Assembly (NCBI GenBank): GCA_021292105.1
Contig: CM037873.1
Span: forward strand, 17,278,551-17,342,550
DNA length: 64,000 nt
Source: Anadara kagoshimensis
Lineage: Eukaryota > Mollusca > Bivalvia > Arcoida > Arcidae
Direction of reading: 5' to 3'
Position 1 is the stretch's first letter. Each line of letters opens with the position of its first letter. The position numbers were made by a program, and so were the translations under genes. The notes beneath the pieces are model-generated. The model was not told the DNA's origin and searched no databases. It was given only the letters and a program-made list of their open reading frames with translations. Below, piece after piece: positions 14,901 through 29,903 of the stretch.

Positions 14901-17900
14901 CAGTGGAGACATAGCGTGAATCTGACATCTTCTTTAGGTATGGTGCCACATTATTGAGTACAGTTGTGACAAAGTCTGTATCTGACATCTTCCTGTAGGC
15001 ATGGTGCCACATAATGGGTACAGTGTGGATCTGACATCTTCCTTTAGGTATGGCGCCACAAAATTGGGTACATTGGAGAAGTAGTGTGTACCTGTCATCT
15101 ACCTTTAGGTATGGTGCCACATAATAGGGTACAGTGGCAACATAGTGTGTATCTGCCATTTAGGTATGGTGCCACATACAACAGTGCACTGGTGACAAAT
15201 TGTATCTGTCATGTACCTTTAGGTATGGTGCCACACACTACAGTACAAAGATGCCATAGTGTGTATCTGCCATGTACCTTTAGGTATGGTGCCACACACT
15301 ACAGTACAAAGATGTCAGTGTGTATCTGTGATCTAACTTTTGATATGGTGCCACATTCTACAGTACAGTGGCAACATAGTGTGTATCTGCCATCTACCTA
15401 TACGTATGGTGCCACATACAACAGTGCACTGGTGACAAATTGTGTATCTGCCATGTACCTTTAGGTATGGTGCCAGACACTACAGTACAAAGATGCCATA
15501 GTGTGTATCTGCCATGTACCTTTAGGTATGGTGCCACACACTAGAATACAAAGGTGTCATAGTTTGTATCTGTCATGTAACTTTAGGTATGGTGCCAAAC
15601 ACTACAGTACAGTGGAGACATAGCGTGAATCTGACATCTTCTTTAGGTATGGTGCCACAATATTAAGTACAGTGGTGACAAAGTGTGTATCTGACATCTT
15701 CCTTTAGGTATGGTGCCACATAATGGGGTACAGTGGTTACAAAGTGTGTATTTGACATCTTCCTTTAGATATGGTGCCATACACTACAGTACAATGGCAA
15801 CATAGTGTGTATCTGTCATGTACCTTTAGGCATGGAGCCACACACTACAGTACAAAGGTACCACAGTGTGTATCTGTCATGTACCTTTTGATATGGTGCC
15901 ACATAATACAGTACAGTGGTGACAGTTTGTATCTGTCTCACATTCTACAGTACAGTGGCAACATAGTGTGTATCTGCCATCTACCTATAGGTATGGTGCC
16001 AAATACAACAGTGCACTGGTGACAAAGTGTATCTGTCATGTACCTTTAGGTATGGTGCCACACACTACAGTACAAAGATGCCATAGTGTGATCTGCCATG
16101 TACCTTTAGGTATGGTGCCACACACTACAGTACAAAGTTGTCATAGTGTGTATCTGTCATGTAACTTTAGGTATGGTGCCACATTCTACAGTACAGTGGC
16201 AAGATAGTGTGTATCTGCCATCTACCTATAGGTATGGTGCCACATACATGACATACAACAGTGCACTGGTGACAAAGTGTGTATCTGTTATGTACCTTTA
16301 GGTATGGTGCCACACACTACAGTACAAAGATGTCATAGCGTGTATCTGCCATGTACCTTGAGGTATGGTGCCACACTACAATACAAAGGTGTCATAGTTT
16401 GTATCTGTCATGTAACTTTAGAAATGGTGCCAAACACTACAGTACAGTGGAGACATAGCGTGAATCTGACATCTTCTTTAGGTATGGTACCACATTATTG
16501 AGTACAGTTGTGACAAAGTCTGTATCTGACATCTTCCTGTAGGCATGGTGCCACATAATGGGTACAGTGGTTACAAAGTGTGTATCTGACATCTTCCTGT
16601 AGGTATGGTGTCACATACTACAGTACAGTGGCAATGCAGTGTGTATCTGCTATATTGCTTTAGGTATGGTGCCACATAATAGGGTACAGTGGTGACAAAG
16701 TGTGTATCTGACATCTTCTTTTAGGTATGGTGCCACATAATGGGTACAGTGGTTACAAAGTGTGTATCTGACATCTTCCTGTAGGTATGGTGCCACACAC
16801 TACAGTACAAAGATGCCATAGTGTGATCTGCCATGTACCTTTAGGTATGGTGCCACACACTACAGTACAAAGTTGTCATAGTGTGTATCTGTCATGTAAC
16901 TTTAGGTATGGTGCCACATTCTACAGTACAGTGGCAAGATAGTGTGTATCTGCCATCTACCTATAGGTATGGTGCCACATACATGACATACAACAGTGCA
17001 CTGGTGACAAAGTGTGTATCTGTTATGTACCTTTAGGTATGGTGCCACACACTACAGTACAAAGATGTCATAGCGTGTATCTGCCATGTACCTTGAGGTA
17101 TGGTGCCACACACTACAATACAAAGGTGTCATAGTTTGTATCTGTCATGTAACTTTAGAAATGGTGCCAAACACTACAGTACAGTGGAGACATAGCGTGA
17201 ATCTGACATCTTCTTTAGGTATGGTACCACATTATTGAGTACAGTTGTGACAAAGTCTGTATCTAACATCTTCCTGTAGGCATGGTGCCACATAATGGGT
17301 ACAGTGGTTACAAAGTGTGTATCTGACATCTTCCTGTAGGTATGGTGTCACATACTACAGTACAGTGGCAATGCAGTGTGTATCTGCTATATTGCTTTAG
17401 GTATGGTGCCACATAATAGGGTACAGTGGTGACAAAGTGTGTATCTGGCATCTTCTTTTAGGTATGGTGCCACATAATGGGTACAGTGGTTACAAAGTGT
17501 GTATCTGACATCTTCCTGTGGGTATGGTGTCACATACTACAGTACAGTGGCAATGCAGTGTGTATCTGCTATATTGCTTTAGGTATGGTGCCACATAATA
17601 GGGTACAGTGGTGACAAAGTGTTTATCTGACATCTTCCTTTAGGTATGGTGCCACATAATGGGGTACAGTGGTTACAAAGTGTGTATTTGACATCTTCCT
17701 TTAGATATGGTGCCATACACTACAGTAAAATGGCAACATAGTGTGTATCTGTCATGTACCTTTAGGCATGGAGCCAACACTACAGTACAAAGGTACCACA
17801 GTGTGTATCTGTCATGTACCTTTAGGTATGGTGCCACACACTACAGTACAAAGATGCCATAGTGTGTATCTGCCATGTACCTTTAGGTATGGTGCCATAA

Positions 17901-20900
17901 ACTACAATACAAAGGTGTCATAGTTTGTATCTGTCATGTAACTTTAGGTATGGTGCCAAACACTACAGTACAGTGGAGACATAGCGTGAATCTGACATCT
18001 TCTTTAGGTATGGTGCCACATTATTGAGTACAGTTGTGACAAAGTCTGTATCTGACATCTTCCTGTAGGCATGGTGCCACATAATGGGTACAGTGTGGAT
18101 CTGACATCTTCCTTTAGGTATGGCGCCACAAAATTGGGTACATTGGAGAAGTAGTGTGTACCTGTCATCTACCTTTAGGTATGGTGCCACATAATAGGGT
18201 ACAGTGGCAACATAGTGTGTATCTGCCATCTAGGTATGGTGCCACATACAACAGTGCACTGGTGACAAATTGTATCTGTCATGTACCTTTAGGTATGGTG
18301 CCACACACTACAGTACAAAGATGCCATAGTGTGTATCTGCCATGTACCTTTAGGTATGGTGCCACACACTACAGTACAAAGATGTCAGTGTGTATCTGTG
18401 ATCTAACTTTTGATATGGTGCCACATTCTACAGTACAGTGGCAACATAGTGTGTATCTGCCATCTACCTATACGTATGGTGCCACATACAACAGTGCACT
18501 GGTGACAAATTGTGTATCTGCCATGTACCTTTAGGTATGGTGCCAGACACTACAGTACAAAGATGCCATAGTGTGTATCTGCCATGTACCTTTAGGTATG
18601 GTGCCACACACTAGAATACAAAGGTGTCATAGTTTGTATCTGTCATGTAACTTTAGGTATGGTGCCAAACACTACAGTACAGTGGAGACATAGCGTGAAT
18701 CTGACATCTTCTTTAGGTATGGTGCCACAATATTAAGTACAGTGGTGACAAAGTGTGTATCTGACATCTTCCTTTAGGTATGGTGCCACATAATGGGGTA
18801 CAGTGGTTACAAAGTGTGTATTTGACATCTTCCTTTAGATATTGTGCCATACACTACAGTACAATGGCAACATAGTGTGTATCTGTCATGTACCTTTAGG
18901 CATGGAGCCACACACTACAGTACAAAGGTACCACAGTGTGTATCTGTCATGTACCTTTTGATATGGTGCCACATAATACAGTACAGTGGTGACAGTTTGT
19001 ATCTGTCTCACATTCTACAGTACAGTGGCAACATAGTGTGTATCTGCCATCTACCTATAGGTATGGTGCCAAATACAACAGTGCACTGGTGACGAAGTGT
19101 ATCTGTCATGTACCTTTAGGTATGGTGCCACACACTACAGTACAAAGATGCCATAGTGTGATCTGCCATGTACCTTTAGGTATGGTGCCACACACTACAG
19201 TACAAAGTTGTCATAGTGTGTATCTGTCATGTAACTTTAGGTATGGTGCCACATTCTACAGTACAGTGGCAAGATAGTGTGTATCTGCCATCTACCTATA
19301 GGTATGGTGCCACATGCATGACATACAACAGTGCACTGGTGACAAAGTGTGTATCTGTTATGTACCTTTAGGTATGGTGCCACACACTACAGTACAAAGA
19401 TGCCATAGTGTGTATCTGCCATGTACCTTTAGTTATGGTGCCACACACTACAGTACAAAGTTGTCATAGTGTGTATCTGACATCTTTTAGGTATGGTGCC
19501 ACATTCTACAGTACAGTGGCAACATAGTGTGTATCTGCCATCTTCCTATAGGTATGGTGCCACATACAACAGTGCACTGGTGACAAAGTGTGTATCTGTC
19601 ATGTACCTTTAGGTATGGTGCCACACACTACAGTACAAAGATGTCATAGTGTGTATCTGCCATGTACCTTTAGGTATGGTGCCACACAATAGAATACAAA
19701 GGTGTCATAGATTGTATCTGTCATGTAACTTTAGGTATGGTGCCAAACACTACAGTACAGTGGAGACATAGCGTGAATCTGACATCTTCTTTAGGTATGG
19801 TGCCACATTATTGAGTACAGTTGTGACAAAGTCTGTATCTGACATCTTCCTGTAGGCATGGTGCCACATAATGGGTACAGTGGTTACAAAGTGTGTATCT
19901 GACATCTTCCTGTAGGTATGGTGTCACATACTACAGTACAGTGGCAATGCAGTGTGTATCTGCTTTATTGCTTTAGGTATGGTGCCACATAATAGGGTAC
20001 AGTGGTGACAAAGTGTGTATCTCACATCTTCTTTTAGGTATGGTGCCACATAATGGGTACAGTGGTTACATAGTGTGTATCTGACATCTTCCTGTAGGTA
20101 TGGTGTCATATACTACAGTACAGTGGCAATGCAGTGTGTATCTGCTATATTGCTTTAGGTATGGTGCCACATAATAGGGTACAGTGGTGACAAAGTGTGT
20201 ATCTGACATCTTCCTTTAGGTATGGTGCCACATAATGGGGTACAGTGGTTACAAAGTGTGTATTTGACATCTTCCTTTAGATATGGTGCCATACACTACA
20301 GTACAATGGCAACATAGTGTGTATCTGTCATGTAACTTTAGGTATGGTGCCAAACACTACAGTACAGTGGAGACATAGCGTGAATCTGACATCTTCTTTA
20401 GGTATGGTGCCACATTATTGAGTACAGTTGTGACAAAGTCTGTATCTGACATCTTCCTGTAGGCATGGTGCCACATAATGGGTACAGTGTGGATCTGACA
20501 TCTTCCTTTAGGTATGGCGCCACAAAATTGGGTACATTGGAGAAGTAGTGTGTACCTGTCATCTACCTTTAGGTATGGTGCCACATAATAGGGTACAGTG
20601 GCAACATAGTGTGTATCTGCCATCTAGGTATGGTGCCACATACAACAGTGCACTGGTGACAAATTGTATCTGTCATGTACCTTTAGGTATGGTGCCACAC
20701 ACTACAGTACAAAGATGCCATAGTGTGTATCTGCCATGTACCTTTAGGTATGGTGCCACACACTACAGTACAAAGATGTCAGTGTGTATCTGTGATGTAA
20801 CTTTTGATATGGTGCCACATTCTACAGTACAGTGGCAACATAGTGTGTATCTGCCATCTACCTATACGTATGGTGCCACATACAACAGTGCACTGGTGAC

Positions 20901-23900
20901 AAATTGTGTATCTGCCATGTACCTTTAGGTATGGTGCCACACACTACAGTACAAAGATGCCATAGTGTGTATCTGCCATGTACCTTTAGGTATGGTGCCA
21001 CACACTAGAATACAAAGGTGTCATAGTTTGAATCTGTCATGTAACTTTAGGTATGGTGCCAAACACTACAGTACAGTGGAGACATAGCGTGAATCTGACA
21101 TCTTCTTTAGGTATGGTGCCACATTATTAAGTACAGTGGTGACAAAGTGTGTATCTGACATCTTCCTTTAGGTATGGTGCCACATAATGGGGTACAGTGG
21201 TTACAAAGTGTGTATTTGACATCTTCCTTTAGATATGGTGCCATACACTACAGTACAATGGCAACATAGTGTGTATCTGTCATGTACCTTTAGGCATGGA
21301 GCCACACACTACAGTACAAAGGTACCACAGTGTGTATCTGTCATGTACCTTTTGATATGGTGCCACATAATACAGTACAGTGGTGACAGTTTGTATCTGT
21401 CTCACATTCTACAGTACAGTGGCAACATAGTGTGTATCTGCCATCTACCTATAGGTATGGTGCCAAATACAACAGTGCACTGGTGACAAAGTGTATCTGT
21501 CATGTACCTTTAGGTATGGTGCCACACACTACAGTACAAAGATGCCATAGTGTGTTTCTGCCATGTACCTTTAGGTATGGTGCCACACACTACAGTACAA
21601 AGTTGTCATAGTGTGTATCTGACATCTTTTAGGTATGGTGCCACATTCTACAGTACAGTGGCAACATAGTGTGTATCTGCCATCTTCCTATAGGTATGGT
21701 GCCACATACAACAGTGCACTGGTGACAAAGTGTGTATCTGTCATGTACCTTTAGGTATGGTGCCACACACTACAGTACAAAGATGTCATAGTGTGTATCT
21801 GCCATGTACCTTTAGGTATGGTGCCACACAATAGAATACAAAGGTGTCATAGTTTGTATCTGTCATGTAACTTTAGGTATGGTGCCAAACACTACAGTAC
21901 AGTGGAGACATAGTGTGAATCTGACATCTTCTTTAGGTATGGTGCCACATTATTGAGTACAGTTGTGACAAAGTCTGTATCTGACATCTTCCTGTAGGCA
22001 TGGTGCCACATAATGGGTACAGTGGTTACAAAGTGTGTATCTGACATCTTCCTGTAGGTATGGTGTCACATACTACAGTACAGTGGCAATGCAGTGTGTA
22101 TCTGCTTTATTGCTTTAGGTATGGTGCCACATAATAGGGTACAGTGGTGACAAAGTGTGTATCTGACATCTTCTTTTAGGTATGGTGCCACATAATGGGT
22201 ACAGTGATTACATAGTGTGTATCTGACATCTTCCTGTAGGTATGGTGTCACATACTACAGTACAGTGGCAATGCAGTGTGTATCTGCTATATTGCTTTAG
22301 GTATGGTGCCACATAATAGGGTACAGTGGTGACAAAGTGTGTATCTGACATCTTCCTTTAGGTATGGTGCCACATAATGGGGTACAGTGGTTACAAAGTG
22401 TGTATTTGACATCTTCCTTTATATGTGCCATACACTACAGTACAATGGCAACATAGTGTGTATCTGTCATGTAACTTTAGGTATGGTGCCAAACTACAGT
22501 ACAGTGGAGACATAGCGTGAATCTGACATCTTCTTTAGTGTATGGTGCCACATTATTGAGTACAGTTTGTGACAAAGTCTGTATCTGACATCTTCCTGTA
22601 GGCATGGTGCCACATAATGGGTACAGTGTGGATCTGACATCTTCCTTTAGGTATGGCGCCACAAAATTGGGTACATTGGAGAAGTAGTGTGTACCTGTCA
22701 TCTACCTTTAGGTATGGTGCCACATAATAGGGTACAGTGGCAACATAGTGTGTATCTGCCATCTAGGTATGGTGCCACATACAACAGTGCACTGGTGACA
22801 AATTGTATCTGTCATGTACCTTTAGGTATGGTGCCACACACTACAGTACAAAGATGCCATAGTGTGTATCTGCCATGTACCTTTAGGTATGGTGCCACAC
22901 ACTACAGTACAAAGATGTCATAGTGTGTATCTGTGATGTAACTTTTGATATGGTGCCACATTCTACAGTACAGTGGCAACATAGTGTGTATCTGCCATCT
23001 ACCTATACGTATGGTGCCACATACAACAGTGCACTGGTGACAAATTGTGTATCTGCCATGTACCTTTAGGTATGGTGCCACACACTACAGTACAAAGATG
23101 CCATAGTGTGTATCTGCCATGTACCTTTAGGTATGGTGCCACACACTAGAATACAAAGGTGTCATAGTTTGAATCTGTCATGTAACTTTTGATATGGTGC
23201 CAAACACTACAGTACAGTGGAGACATAGCGTGAATCTGACATCTTCTTTAGGTATGGTGCCACATTATTAAGTACAGTGGTGACAAAGTGTGTATCTGAC
23301 ATCTTCCTTTAGGTATGGTGCCACATAATGGGGTACAGTGGTTACAAAGTGTGTATTTGACATCTTCCTTTAGATATGGTGCCATACACTACAGTACAAT
23401 GGCAACATAGTGTGTATCTGTCATGTACCTTTAGGCATGGAGCCACACACTACAGTACAAAGGTACCACAGTGTGTATCTGTCATGTACCTTTTGATATG
23501 GTGCCACATAATACAGTACAGTGGTGACAGTTTGTATCTGTCTCACATTCTACAGTTCAGTGGCAACATAGTGTGTATCTGCCATCTACCTAGGTATGGT
23601 GCCAAATACAACAGTGCACTGGTGACAAAGTGTATCTGTCATGTACCTTTAGGTATGGTGCCACACACTACAGTACAAAGATGCCATGGTGTGATCTGCC
23701 ATGTACCTTTAGGTATGGTGCCACACACTACAGTACAAAGTTGTCATAGTGTGTATCTGTCATGTAACTTTAGGTATGGTGCCACATTCTACAGTACAGT
23801 GGCAAGATAGTGTGTATCTGCCATCTACCTATAGGTATGGTGCCACATACATGACATACAACAGTGCACTGGTGACAAAGTGTGTATCTGTTATGTACCT

Positions 23901-24870
23901 TTAGGTATGGTGCCACACACTACAGTACAAAGATGCCATAGTGTGTATCTGCCATGTACCTTTAGGTATGGTGCCACACACTACAGTACAAAGTTGTCAT
24001 AGTGTGTATCTGACATCTTTTAGGTATGGTGCCACATTCTACAGTACAGTGGCAACATAGTGTGTATCTGCCATCTTCCTATAGGTATGGTGCCACATAC
24101 AACAGTGCACTGGTGACAAAGTGTGTATCTGTCATGTACCTTTAGGTATGGTGCCACACACTACAGTACAAAGATGTCATAGTGTGTATCTGCCATGTAC
24201 CTTTAGGTATGGTGCCACACAATAGAATACAAAGGTGTCATAGTTTGTATCTGTCATGTAACTTTAGGTATGGTGCCAAACACTACAGTACAGTGGAGAC
24301 ATAGCGTGAATCTGACATCTTCTTTAGGTATGGTGCCACATTATTGAGTACAGTTGTGACAAAGTCTGTATCTGACATCTTCCTGTAGGCATGGTGCCAC
24401 ATAATGGGTACAGTGGTTACAAAGTGTGTATCTGACATCTTCCTGTAGGTATGGTGTCACATACTACAGTACAGTGGCAATGCAGTGTGTATCTGCTTTA
24501 TTGCTTTAGGTATGGTGCCACATAATAGGGTACAGTGGTGACAAAGTGTGTATATGACATCTTCCTGTAGGTATGGTGTCACATACTACAGTACAGTGGC
24601 AATGCAGTGTGTATCTGCTATATTGCTTTAGGTATGGTGCCACATAATAGGGTACAGTGGTGACAAAGTGTGTATCTGACATCTTCCTTTAGGTATGGTG
24701 CCACATAATGGGGTACAGTGGTTACAAAGTGTGTATTTGACATCTTCCTTTAGATATGGTGCCATACACTACAGTACAATGGCAACATAGTGTGTATCTG
24801 TCATGTACCTTTAGGCATTGAGCCACACACTACAGTACAAAGGTACCACAGTGTGTATCTGTCATGTACC
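8930..24870. repeat. Satellite higher-order domain B (period about 2.34 kb, variants 2.1-3.1 kb)
   Basis: A marker monomer with the change CTTTAGAAATGGTGCC occurs near 9410, 11745, 14087, 16421 and 17157. Another marker, GAGCCACACACTACAGTAC preceded by TTTAGGCATG, lies near 11152, 13494, 15830, 18900, 21295 and 23435. Spacings are close to 2340 bp for the first three units, then about 3070, 2390 and 2140 bp as blocks of monomers are added or lost. A 17-bp odd insertion (CATGACATACAACAGTGC) marks one monomer per unit. The repeated unit is about 38 monomers. Similarity between neighbouring units is much higher than between neighbouring monomers. Confidence 0.8.
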
Positions 24871-27800
24871 TTTTGATATGGTGCAGTACACTACAGTACA
24901 GTGGAGACATAGCGTGAATCTGACATCTTCTTTAGGTATGGTGCCACATTATTAAGTACAGTTGTGACAAAGTGTGTATCTGACATCTTCCTTTAGGTAT
25001 GGTGCCACATAATGGGGTACAGTGGTTACAAAGTGTGTATTTGACATCTTCCTTTAGATATGGTGCCATACACTACAGTACAATGGCAACATAGTGTGTA
25101 TCTGTCATGTACCTTTAGGCATGGAGCCACACACTACAGTACAAAGGTACCACGGTGTGTATCTGTCATGTACCTTTTGATATGGTGCCACATAATACAG
25201 TACAGTGGTGACAGTTTGTATCTGTCTCACATTCTACAGTACAGTGGCAACATAGTGTGTATCTGCCATCTACCTATAGGTATGGTGCCAAATACAACAG
25301 TGCACTGGTGACAAAGTGTATCTGTCATGTACCTTTAGGTATGGTGCCACACACTACAGCACAAAGATGCCATAGTGTGTATCTGCCATGTACCTTTAGG
25401 TATGGTGCCACACACTACAGTACAAAGTTGTCATAGTGTGTATCTGTCATGTAACTTTAGGTATGGTGCCACATTCTACAGTACAGTGGCAAGATAGTGT
25501 GTATCTGCCATCTACCTATAGGTATGGTGCCACATACATGACATACAACAGTGCACTGGTGACAAAGTGTGTATCTGTTATGTACTTTTAGGTATGGTGC
25601 CACACACTACAGTACAAAGATGCCATAGTGTGTATCTGCCATGTACCTTTAGGTATGGTGCCACACACTACAGTACAAAGTTGTCATAGTGTGTATCTGA
25701 CATCTTTTAGGTATGGTGCCACATTCTACAGTACAGTGGCAACATAGTGTGTATCTGCCATCTTCCTATAGGTATGGTGCCACATACAACAGTGCACTGG
25801 TGACAAAGTGTGTATCTGTTATGTACCTTTAGGTATGGTGCCACACACTACAGTACAAAGATGTCATAGTGTGTATCTGCCATGTACTTTTAGGTATGGT
25901 GCCACACAATAGAATACAAAGGTGTCATAGTTTGTATCTGTCATGTAACTTTAGGTATGGTGCCAAACACTACAGTACAGTGGAGACATAGCGTGAATCT
26001 GACATCTTCTTTAGGTATGGTGCCACATTATTGAGTACAGTTGTGACAAAGTCTGTATCTGACATCTTCCTGTAGGCATGGTGCCACATAATGGGTACAG
26101 TGGTTACAAAGGGTGTATCTGACATCTTCCTGTAGGTATGGTGTCACATACTACAGTACAGTGGCAATGCAGTGTGTATCTGCTTTATTGCTCTAGGTAT
26201 GGTGCCACATAATAGGGTACAGTGGTGACAAAGTGTGTATCTGACATCTTCCTGTAGGTATGGTGTCACATACTACAGTACAGTGGCAATGCAGTGTGTA
26301 TCTGCTATATTGCTTTAGGTATGGTGCCACATAATAGGGTACAGTGGTGCCAAAGTGTGTATCTGACATCTTCCTTTAGGTATGGTGCCACATAATGGGG
26401 TACAGTGGTTACAAAGTGTGTATTTGACATCTTCCTTTAGATATGGTGCCATACACTACAGTACAATGGCAACATAGTGTGTATCTGTCATGTACATTTA
26501 GGCATGGAGCCACACACTACAGTACAAAGGTACCACAGTGTGTATCTGTCATGTACCTTTAGATATGGTGCCACATAATACAGTACAGTGGTGACAGTTT
26601 GTATCTGTCTCACATTCTACAGTACAGTGGCAACATAGTGTGTATCTGCCATCTACCTATAGGTATGGTGCCAAATACAACAGTGCACTGGTGACAAAGT
26701 GTATCTTTAGGTATGGTGCCACACACTACAGCACAAAGATGCCATAGTGTGTATCTGCCATGTACCTTTAGGTATGGTGCCACACACTACAGTACAAAGT
26801 TGTCATAGTGTGTATCTGTCATGTAACTTTAGGTATGGTGCCACATTCTACAGTACAGTGGCAAGATAGTGTGTATCTGCCATCTACCTATAGGTATGGT
26901 GCCACATACATGACATACAACAGTGCACTGGTGACAAAGTGTGTATCTGTTATGTACTTTTAGGTATGGTGCCACACACTACAGTACAAAGATGCCATAG
27001 TGTGTATCTGCCATGTACCTTTAGGTATGGTGCCACACACTACAGTACAAAGTTGTCATAGTGTGTATCTGACATCTTTTAGGTATGGTGCCACATTCTA
27101 CAGTACAGTGGCAACATAGTGTGTATCTGCCATCTTCCTATAGGTATGGTGCCACATACAACAGTGCACTGGTGACAAAGTGTGTATCTGTCATGTACCT
27201 TTAGGTATGGTGCCACACACTACAGTACAAAGATGTCATAGTGTGTATCTGCCATGTACCTTTAGGTATGGTGCCACACAATAGAATACAAAGGTGTCAT
27301 AGTTTGTATCTGTCATGTAACTTTAGGTATGGTGCCAAACACTACAGTACAGTGGAGACATAGCGTGAATCTGACATCTTCTTTAGGTATGGTGCCACAT
27401 TATTGAGTACAGTTGTGACAAAGTCTGTATCTGACATCTTCCTGTAGGCATGGTGCCACATAATGGGGTACAGTGGTTACATAGTGTGTATCTGACATCT
27501 TCCTGTAGGTATGGTGTCACATACTACAGTACAGTGGCAATGCAGTGTGTATCTGCTTTATTGCTTTAGGTATGGTGCCACATAATAGGGTACAGTGGTG
27601 ACAAAGTGTGTATCTGACATCTTCCTGTAGGTATGGTGTCACATACTACAGTACAGTGGCAATGCAGTGTGTATCTGCTATATTGCTTTAGGTATGGTGC
27701 CACATAATAGGGTACAGTGGTGACAAAGTGTGTATCTGACATCTTCCTTTAGGTATGGTGCCACATAATGGGGTACAGTGGTTACAAAGTGTGTATTTGA

Positions 27801-29060
27801 CATCTTCTTTTAGATATGGTGCCATACACTACAGTACAATGGCAACATAGTGTGTATCTGTCATGTACCTTTAGGCATGGAGCCACACACTACAGTACAA
27901 AGGTACCACAGTGTGTATCTGTCATGTACCTTTTGATATGGTGCAGTACACTACAGTACAGTGGAGACATAGCGTGAATCTGACATCTTCTTTAGGTATG
28001 GTGCCACATTATTAAGTACAGTGTTGACAAAGTGTGTATCTGACATCTTCCTTTAGGTATGGTGCCACATAATGGGGTACAGTGGTTACAAAGTGTGTAT
28101 TTGACATCTTCCTTTAGATATGGTGCCAAACACTACAGTACAATGGCAACATAGTGTGTATCTGTCATGTACCTTTAGGCATGGAGCCACACACTACAGT
28201 ACAAAGGTACCATGGTGTGTATCTGTCATGTACCTTTTGATATGGTGCCACATAATACAGTACAGTGGTGACAGTTTGTATCTGTCTCACATTCTACAGT
28301 ACAGTGGCAACATAGTGTGTATCTGCCATCTACCTATAGGTATGGTGCCAAATACAACAGTGCACTGGTGACAAAGTGTATCTGTCATGTACCTTTAGGT
28401 ATGGTGCCACACACTACAGCACAAAGATGCCATAGTGTGTATCTGCCATGTACCTTTAGGTATGGTGCCACACACTACAGTACAAAGTTGTCATAGTGTG
28501 TATCTGTCATGTAACTTTAGGTATGGTGCCACATTCTACAGTACAGTGGCAAGATAGTGTGTATCTGCCATCTACCTATAGGTATGGTGCCACATACATG
28601 ACATACAACAGTGCACTGGTGACAAAGTGTGTATCTGTTATGTACTTTTAGGTATGGTGCCACACACTACAGTACAAAGATGCCATAGTGTGTATCTGCC
28701 ATGTACCTTTAGGTATGGTGCCACACACTACAGTACAAAGTTGTCATAGTGTGTATCTGACATCTTTTAGGTATGGTGCCACATTCTACAGTACAGTGGC
28801 AACATAGTGTGTATCTGCCATCTTCCTATAGGTATGGTGCCACATACAACAGTGCACTGGTGACAAAGTGTGTATCTGTCATGTACCTTTAGGTATGGTG
28901 CCACACACTACAGTACAAAGATGTCATAGTGTGTATCTGCCATGTACCTTTAGGTATGGTGCCACACAATAGAATACAAAGGTGTCATAGTGTGTATCTG
29001 TCATGTAATTAGGTATGGTGCCAAACACTACAGTACAGTGGAGACATAGCGTGTATTTGA
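24870..29060. repeat. Satellite higher-order domain C (period about 3.06 kb)
   Basis: A junction variant, GATATGGTGCAGTACACTAC, appears at about 24876 and again at about 27936, exactly 3060 bp apart, and the material in between is repeated in order. Inside the 3060-bp unit there is a smaller internal duplication: the point variant CACTACAGCACAAAG occurs near 25352, 26729 and 28412. A monomer near 26700 is truncated, losing part of its CATGTACC segment. Confidence 0.7.
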
Positions 29061-29259
29061 CATATCCTATAGGTATGGTGCCACATTATTGAGTATAGTG
29101 GTGAGAAAGTCTGTATCTTACATTTCATTTAGGTATGGTGCCACATAATAGGGTACAGTGCTGACAAAATGTGTATCTGACATCTTCCTGTAGGTATGGT
29201 GCCACATAATGAAGTACAGTGCTGACAAAGTGTGTATCTGACATCTTCCTGTAGGTATG

Positions 29260-29903
29260 CAGGGATAGAAATAAGAAAATAGAAGGAAGGAGTCAAAAGG
29301 ACTCCCAAAATAGTAAATGATGGAGTCCTGCACCTTTTGAAGGAGCCTGTTCAGCCCGCAAAGCGGGCTGTCCCACTGCGCTTGCGCAGTGGTCTTTACG
29401 GCGAGGGGTGTGGGGGCCGCTTAAGGCCCCCAGAAGCTCTGGGGTATTTCGTGTAAAATCCTGCATTCTGGCAAAATCCTGTGACCATTTAGACCTTCTG
29501 GAAAATTGCAGTTTTTGTGTGACAAATTTTTAATTTAGTATTTTTCTTTGATGTTTATACATGCACTGCCAGATTTTGACTCCTGCCTAAAAATTTGTCC
29601 ATCGTAGACGCATGGACTCACAACCGGAAGTCGTATTCTAAACGATTTGGTATCACTTATGAAACACTTTATGATTGGTCGATACACAGAAGGCTGAAAG
29701 AATCTGAACCGAATTTGACCAATCAAATTGCTTGTAACAAATTACTTTGATAAATTGTAAGAATAGAAAATGGTACGACTGGATAACGATTCCGGTTTAG
29801 ATTTTCAATGGGACCCGGCGGACCTCTGTACACTAAGCTCAGGGAGCCCTTCAGGATTTTAGGGAGCCTCGGGCTGCCGGGCTACCGCTTATTTCGAACC
29901 CTG
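29260..29903. mobile_element. Non-autonomous hAT-like element inserted in the satellite
   Basis: This is the only non-satellite DNA inside the main array. The ends form terminal inverted repeats, CAGGGATAGAAATAAG on the left and CAGGGTTCGAAATAAG read from the right (14 of 16 identical). The satellite sequence GGTATG occurs on both sides (29254-29259 and 29904-29909), matching a 6-bp target duplication of a site that is a single GGTATGGTGCC in every intact monomer. The body holds GC-rich hairpins around 29357-29430 (GCCCGC/GCGGGC, CCACTGCG/CGCAGTGG, GGGGCC/GGCCCC) and no credible coding sequence. CAGGG-type termini are typical of the hAT superfamily; the usual hAT duplication is 8 bp, with shorter ones known, so the superfamily is probable rather than proven. 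Confidence 0.85.

Larger units (their letters stand above)
1..29259. repeat. 61-bp satellite array, main block (left part)
   Basis: Uninterrupted head-to-tail tandem array with a unit of about 61 bp (usually 57-62). Each unit starts with GGTATGGTGCCACA and contains a TACAGTACA- or GGTACAGTGG-like middle, then GTGTGTATCTG, then CATGTACCTTTA or CATCTTCCTTTA. Several monomer classes are visible: class 1 reads CACACTACAGTACAAAGATG after the core; class 2 reads CATAATGGGGTACAGTGGT; class 3 reads CATACAACAGTGCACTGGTG; class 4 reads CATTATTGAGTACAGTTGTG; class 5 reads CAAAATTGGGTACATTGGAG. About 480 monomers fit here. The array is open at the left edge, so its full length is unknown. The short reading frames on both strands come from the repeat and recur with every higher-order unit; I do not regard them as genes. 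Whether the locus is centromeric, subtelomeric or interstitial cannot be told from sequence alone. Confidence 0.97.
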
